DNA of 64,000 nucleotides from Bacillota bacterium. Its GTDB lineage: Bacteria > Bacillota > Clostridia > Christensenellales > SZUA-584. Below are positions 60,391 through 64,000 of this stretch, in pieces. Both the position numbers and the translations under genes were made by a program. The notes under the pieces were generated by a model, which saw only the letters and a program-made list of their open reading frames with translations, was not told where the DNA came from and searched no databases. Where the stretch lies: NCBI GenBank assembly GCA_023406895.1, contig JAEXTV010000023.1:124001-188000 (forward strand). The letters run 5' to 3'. Every line of letters starts with the position of its first letter. Within the stretch, counting starts at the first letter, position 1.

Positions 60391-60440
60391 AGTTGTTCAA
60401 ACAACCGCTATGCGGGCCGCTGTCGGCTCGCTTGATTTAA

Positions 60441-62177
60441 TTAATCCGCGCCTTCAAGCGCGAGATCTTCGGCTGTGATGTGGGATTTTTCGAGCGCGCT
60501 GTACTCCACCTTGCCCACAAGCGTGGTCGGCAGCTTGTCGCGGAACTCAATCGCGCGCGGCACGCTCCATTTAATCAGATGCTTGTGGCAGTGCTTTAAC
60601 AGTGCCTTTTTTGTTTCGTCCGTCGCATGCGACGGGTCCTCAAGCACAATGTATGCTTTTACGCTCGTCATCTGGTAATCGTCCGGTACACCCACCACAC
60701 AGGCCCGGAATACGAGATCGTGCGCCTCGAGTATCTGCTCCACCTGCATGGGATAAACATTGACACCCGAAACCTTAAGCATACGTTTCTCACGGCTCTT
60801 GAAATAAAGATACCCGTCTTCATCCATGCAGCCGATATCGCCCGTATACAGCCACCGAATGCCGTTTTCGTCCGTACGGATGGTTTTCGCCGTCTCTTCG
60901 GGATGGTGCAGGTATTCAAGCATCAGCGTGGGACCCGCCAGCGCGATTTCTCCGTTCTCACCGTACGGCACCTCTTCCTTGGTCTCCATATTCACAACCT
61001 TGGCAAGCATGCCCGGCATGGGAATGCCGATGGCCCCTCTGCGGTACAGGTTCGGCGGGGTTAGCACGCATCCCGTCACGGTTTCGGTGAGGCCGTACCC
61101 TTCCGCAAGCTCCACCTTGCTGCCCTGAGCTTTTAGCCGTTCGTCAAAACGCGCCTTGAGCTCGGGAGATAAACTGTCGCCGCCGCTGTAAATCGCTTTG
61201 AGGCGGTCGAAACGGACCTTGGAAAAATTCTTGTCGCGCAGCATGGCCTCAAACATCGTGGGCACGCCCGCGATGAACGTCGGCTGGTGTTTTCTCAAAC
61301 TGTCGATATAAATCTTCGTGCCAAACTTAGGCTCAAGATACACCGTTCCGCCGTTGCAAATAATGGAATGGATGCAGATGCCGAGGCCGAATCCGTGAAA
61401 GACCGGCAATATGGCAATCACGCTGTCATCCTTAGTAAACTTGGCGAACGGCGCAATAATTGCCGACAGCGCGTTGAAATTATATGATGACAATAAAATC
61501 CCCTTGGGCATGTTGGTGGTGCCGCCCGAAAACAGCACAACCGCACCTTCTTTGGCTTCTATGCGCCGCTCATAGGTGCCCCTGTCTTGCTCGGATTTCT
61601 TTAAGAAATCCTTCCATAGGATGACTCTGCTGTCTTCGGGAATTTTGTTCTGCCCGCCTTTGATGATGTTGAACATCAGTTTTTTGGAGTGAGGCAGAAA
61701 GTCAGATATTTTTGTAACCAGCAGCTTTTGGTCGGGGCGGAGGATGTCTTTAAACCGATCGTAAAACATATCCACCGTGACGCACCAGACGCTGTCCGTC
61801 TCCTTGATGTATTGCGCAAGCTCATTGGAGGAATACAGCGGATGCGTCATCGCCACGCGCGCGCCGATTTTATTAAGCGCATAAAAAATGATGAGTGCGT
61901 TGGGTATGTTGGGCATCGACTGCAGCACACAGTCTCCCGGTTTTATGCCATACGCAGTAAAAGAAGCGGCACATCGGTCAATCATTGAGAGCAGCTTTCC
62001 GAAAGGGATTTGCGCCCCCATGTAATCGATGGCGGTTTTATCGGGATATTTGAGTGCGGTATCACGCAGCAGCTCGTACATCGTGACATCGGGGACTTGT
62101 GTAAACTCAGGAATATCTCCGTATAACTTAAGCCAGGGCTTCTTCACTTTGTTTCCTTTATATATACCGTTTTCCAT
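60441..62177 (-). CDS. Long-chain acyl-CoA ligase-like AMP-binding enzyme
   Basis: A 578-residue AMP-forming ligase; ATG 62177 follows GAGGTGAG, the longer frame starting with GTG. The phosphate-binding loop is LFSGGTTNMPKGI, followed by AEGYGLTETVTGC, the YTGDIG motif and the KVSGVNVYPMQVEQ hinge, with the catalytic Lys in VGKVEYSAL. These enzymes activate carboxylic acids through an adenylate. It is coded 14 bases downstream of an acyltransferase-like protein, so the pair may act in one lipid or acyl-transfer pathway. Substrate length cannot be told. Confidence 0.93.
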   Translation of the reverse strand: MENGIYKGNKVKKPWLKLYGDIPEFTQVPDVTMYELLRDTALKYPDKTAIDYMGAQIPFGKLLSMIDRCAASFTAYGIKPGDCVLQSMPNIPNALIIFYALNKIGARVAMTHPLYSSNELAQYIKETDSVWCVTVDMFYDRFKDILRPDQKLLVTKISDFLPHSKKLMFNIIKGGQNKIPEDSRVILWKDFLKKSEQDRGTYERRIEAKEGAVVLFSGGTTNMPKGILLSSYNFNALSAIIAPFAKFTKDDSVIAILPVFHGFGLGICIHSIICNGGTVYLEPKFGTKIYIDSLRKHQPTFIAGVPTMFEAMLRDKNFSKVRFDRLKAIYSGGDSLSPELKARFDERLKAQGSKVELAEGYGLTETVTGCVLTPPNLYRRGAIGIPMPGMLAKVVNMETKEEVPYGENGEIALAGPTLMLEYLHHPEETAKTIRTDENGIRWLYTGDIGCMDEDGYLYFKSREKRMLKVSGVNVYPMQVEQILEAHDLVFRACVVGVPDDYQMTSVKAYIVLEDPSHATDETKKALLKHCHKHLIKWSVPRAIEFRDKLPTTLVGKVEYSALEKSHITAEDLALEGAD

Positions 62178-62191
62178 TGCGCTCACCTCAC

Positions 62192-63013
62192 TTATAAGCT
62201 TTCGATGGACTGTGGATTTTTGAGGTAGCTTTCCATCAGCTCAAGCGAGCGCGCAAAGTAAAACCCATCCGCGATCCTCTCATCCAGCGTCACTTTTACC
62301 TCAACCATTTTTCTTGCCACGATTGTCCCGTCCTCCAGCGCCACGGGCTTGTACCCAATTTTGCCGATTGCGATAAACACAGAGCAGTTGCCCCATTCGA
62401 ACAGGTGGTGGAACGGCGCTTCGATGCCGATGCTCCCAAGATTGGCAATATAAACGCTGCAGCGCAGCGGATCCACATCCGCAAACATTTTGGGCATGTT
62501 AAAGTAAAAATCGAGCCAGCGCAACAGCGCAAACAGCGCGCGGAGCATAAAGCGCGGCAGCTTCATCAGCGTCTCGATCACTTTGTCATCGTCCTTTTTC
62601 GTGTCGTCGGATTTGGCAGTTTTAATGTCCTTTTGCAGCTTGCCGATCACATCCTGAAAGGTGGTGCTTTCGTTGAATGTCAGCGCCACGTTTGTCTCTT
62701 CACCTTCATCGGAGGCCGATTTTTTGGCGATGAAAGACAGCTTGATATCGTTGCGCTGATAGAGTTTTCGTCCCGATACGAACCGGTTCAAATGCGGGCG
62801 TTCCTTGAGGAGCTTAACAACGGAGGCAACGAACATTTGAAAAAACTTGATCTCAATGCCTTCGGATTGCTTTTTATCGATGTAAGCGAGCAGGTTTTCC
62901 ACGTCAAGCGACGTGTTAAAATAAACGAGTGATTCCGTCCTTGTGCGCATCATATAAGGGAACATTGCATTTAACGCATGCACCTTGACAACGCGCCCGT
63001 CTCTTTTCGCCAT
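62192..63013 (-). CDS. Acyltransferase-like protein of the 2-oxoacid dehydrogenase E2 fold
   Basis: A 273-residue protein without lipoyl or subunit-binding domains. It matches the catalytic domain of E2/chloramphenicol-acetyltransferase-like proteins: AMFPYMMRTRTESLVYF at the start, IKFFQMFVASVVKLLKERPHLNRFV, and the C-terminal VKVTLDERIADGFYFARSLELMESYL, which corresponds to the active-site HRVxDG. Here the His is replaced by Glu (DERIADG), so ordinary CoA-acetyl-transfer chemistry may be lost or altered. It heads an operon with an acyl-CoA ligase, suggesting a role with acyl-CoA substrates. Confidence 0.85.
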   Translation of the reverse strand: MAKRDGRVVKVHALNAMFPYMMRTRTESLVYFNTSLDVENLLAYIDKKQSEGIEIKFFQMFVASVVKLLKERPHLNRFVSGRKLYQRNDIKLSFIAKKSASDEGEETNVALTFNESTTFQDVIGKLQKDIKTAKSDDTKKDDDKVIETLMKLPRFMLRALFALLRWLDFYFNMPKMFADVDPLRCSVYIANLGSIGIEAPFHHLFEWGNCSVFIAIGKIGYKPVALEDGTIVARKMVEVKVTLDERIADGFYFARSLELMESYLKNPQSIESL

Positions 63014-63189
63014 ATTTTTACCTCTTAATATGAAAATTATGATGACATGCCTTTAATATAGCGTAAGTGATATTAATATGCAATAAGCGTCATATAACTT
63101 CAAGGTATTCCAAAAAATGCGCAAGAAACTCTGACAGTGTCAGCGCCCAGAATGTCATAAAAAACCCTCTGGCGTGGCCTGACAGACAG

Positions 63190-63265
63190 CAGAAATCTTC
63201 CCTCTGAACCTTATGGCGAAAGCCCCCAATCCACTCCTATAGGGTAGTGGTCAGAGGGGGCCGCG
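63190..63265. repeat. Palindromic repeat, inverted copy
   Basis: In reverse complement CCCCCTCTGACCACTACC...GTGGATTGGGGGCTTTCGCC aligns with 41990-42040. Nearby perfect palindrome GTTCTGAC-ATC-GTCAGAAC lies at 63287-63305, and CTGACA-GTGTCAG at 63131-63143. Confidence 0.6.
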
Positions 63266-63395
63266 ATAATGGGATTTTTCGACACAGTTCTGACATCGTC
63301 AGAACCTTTTACATTCTTATTGGTCGTAAAAATTTTTGGCAGCGCTATCCCTTTGTTTTTGGCGGGGGCCTGCATATGTGTTCTCAAAGAAAAAT

Positions 63396-63602
63396 ATGAT
63401 CTTGCTCAATACTGATACCATTACAGTGAAGGGGAGCACGATCCAATCAATAAACATCAGGCGTGATATCACTCAGCGCTTCGAAATACTTACCGACGGC
63501 GAACTGACTTACTATGGGGATATGATGAACAACGCGCCTTCTTATCGGGCCTTTTCCAGCAGGGCCTGCGTCGCGTCACAAATATCCGCCACATGCGTTT
63601 GA
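63396..63602 (+). other. Possible remnant ORF
   Basis: An open frame beginning ATG 63396 gives ILLNTDTITVKG, INIRRDITQRFEILTDG, ELTYYGDMMNNAPS and then runs into the 3' end of the hydrolase gene on the other strand. The first 48 codons read like a protein, but there is no ribosome site and the end overlaps a real gene. It is more likely a gene remnant than a working gene. The rest of 63014-63541 is repeat sequence. Confidence 0.25.
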
Positions 63603-64000
63603 TACATAAAGTGCGTGCTGTTCACGGTTCTGGTTTCCACCTGCCCGCCCAACCTGGCCAAATGCTTTGCCTGGTAATCTTCGCCGGTTCTTTTCTTTGT
63701 CTGTGCGGATATCAACTTCAAAACCGGTATATCCTGCGGAAACGGAATGCCATCAAGTTCGTTGATGTTGTCAATGAGCCGCAGCGACTGGTCTATGACC
63801 GTGTTATTCAGGACATGCCCCGCAAACGCTTTATAATCGCTGATCTCTTTACCGGTATATCCGTTTGCGGCTTTCTGCATGGAAGGCATCAACCGTGTCA
63901 GCCCGCAGGCCTGCTGCAGCTTCCCAATTTGATAGATGAACCGTGGCGGATTCTTCGCTTTGACCTTTGCCGTGGAGGTCGTATCAATCATGATGACCGC
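63542..64000 (-). CDS. Alpha/beta hydrolase, C-terminal part
   Basis: The frame is open to the window edge; the gene starts outside. The visible 152 residues begin with AVMIDTTST, a usual strand-turn after the nucleophile elbow in this family, and contain IPFPQDIPVLKLISAQTKK (the strand that carries the acid residue in related proteins) and STHFMYQTHVADI with the catalytic His (in THFM). The Ser nucleophile must lie upstream. Lid helices rich in Lys/Gln sit between. The substrate cannot be inferred. Confidence 0.75.
   Translation of the reverse strand, partial: AVIMIDTTSTAKVKAKNPPRFIYQIGKLQQACGLTRLMPSMQKAANGYTGKEISDYKAFAGHVLNNTVIDQSLRLIDNINELDGIPFPQDIPVLKLISAQTKKRTGEDYQAKHLARLGGQVETRTVNSTHFMYQTHVADICDATQALLEKAR

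Overview
The window looks like the chromosome of an anaerobic, spore-former-related member of the Clostridia (Bacillota). The clues are a CIRCE-controlled htpG, a complete agr quorum-sensing locus, a SpoIID-type protein with a dockerin, PadR/MarR/MocR regulators, sigma-A promoters close to consensus, many proline/threonine-linker lipoproteins, and the fermentation/anaerobe signature of an hgcAB mercury-methylation pair. Genus cannot be fixed from the sequence. Most of the window is moderately GC-rich; two stretches (about 4.45-7.75 kb and 48.65-51.2 kb) are strikingly AT-rich and look acquired. I saw no rRNA, tRNA, CRISPR array, transposase or integrase gene.

Layout. 0-4.4 kb: end of a Big-2 repeat surface protein, then a two-gene operon coding for a dockerin-bearing SpoIID-like protein and a membrane-anchored cohesin protein. 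4.4-7.7 kb: a single AT-rich gene fusing a nitrilase-like domain, a STAND-type NTPase and TPRs. 7.8-11.4 kb: TetR plus a drug-efflux MFS protein with a huge coiled-coil insert, with two matching operators. 11.7-15.9 kb: radical SAM protein, thioredoxin, Crp/Fnr regulator, small lipoprotein, acetyltransferase and a DUF6483-like protein. 15.9-18.5 kb: marR-hgcA-hgcB-membrane protein operon, bracketed by typA and a duplicated typA 3' tail. 18.6-25.3 kb: typA, MocR regulator divergent from an EamA transporter, and a PadR-controlled ABC exporter. 25.3-33.2 kb: amidase-like protein, ppk-ppx, CgeB-like glycosyltransferase, thpR-htpG. 33.3-39.6 kb: a secreted SH3/peptidoglycan-binding protein with a lipoprotein, and a MacB-like ABC system.

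39.8-51.2 kb is a large single-strand cluster: four paralogous CQPTP lipoproteins (DUF6034-like; one is frameshifted), a complete ABC transporter, two extra membrane proteins and a small secreted protein. Three copies of one promoter-like motif (CACTTT-N13-CGTCTTATAT) with invariant spacing, resembling ECF sigma promoters, sit upstream of its parts and suggest a common regulon. 51.2-56.7 kb: sugar-isomerase-like protein, phytoene-desaturase-like oxidoreductase, and an AraC regulator followed by a repeat lipoprotein. 57.0-60.0 kb: agrA-agrC-agrD-agrB, including a 43-residue AgrD missed by length-based gene calling and tandem LytTR-type boxes before agrD. 60.4-63.0 kb: an acyltransferase-like protein and an acyl-CoA ligase; the window ends inside an alpha/beta hydrolase gene. 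A decaying family of intergenic palindromic repeats appears five times.
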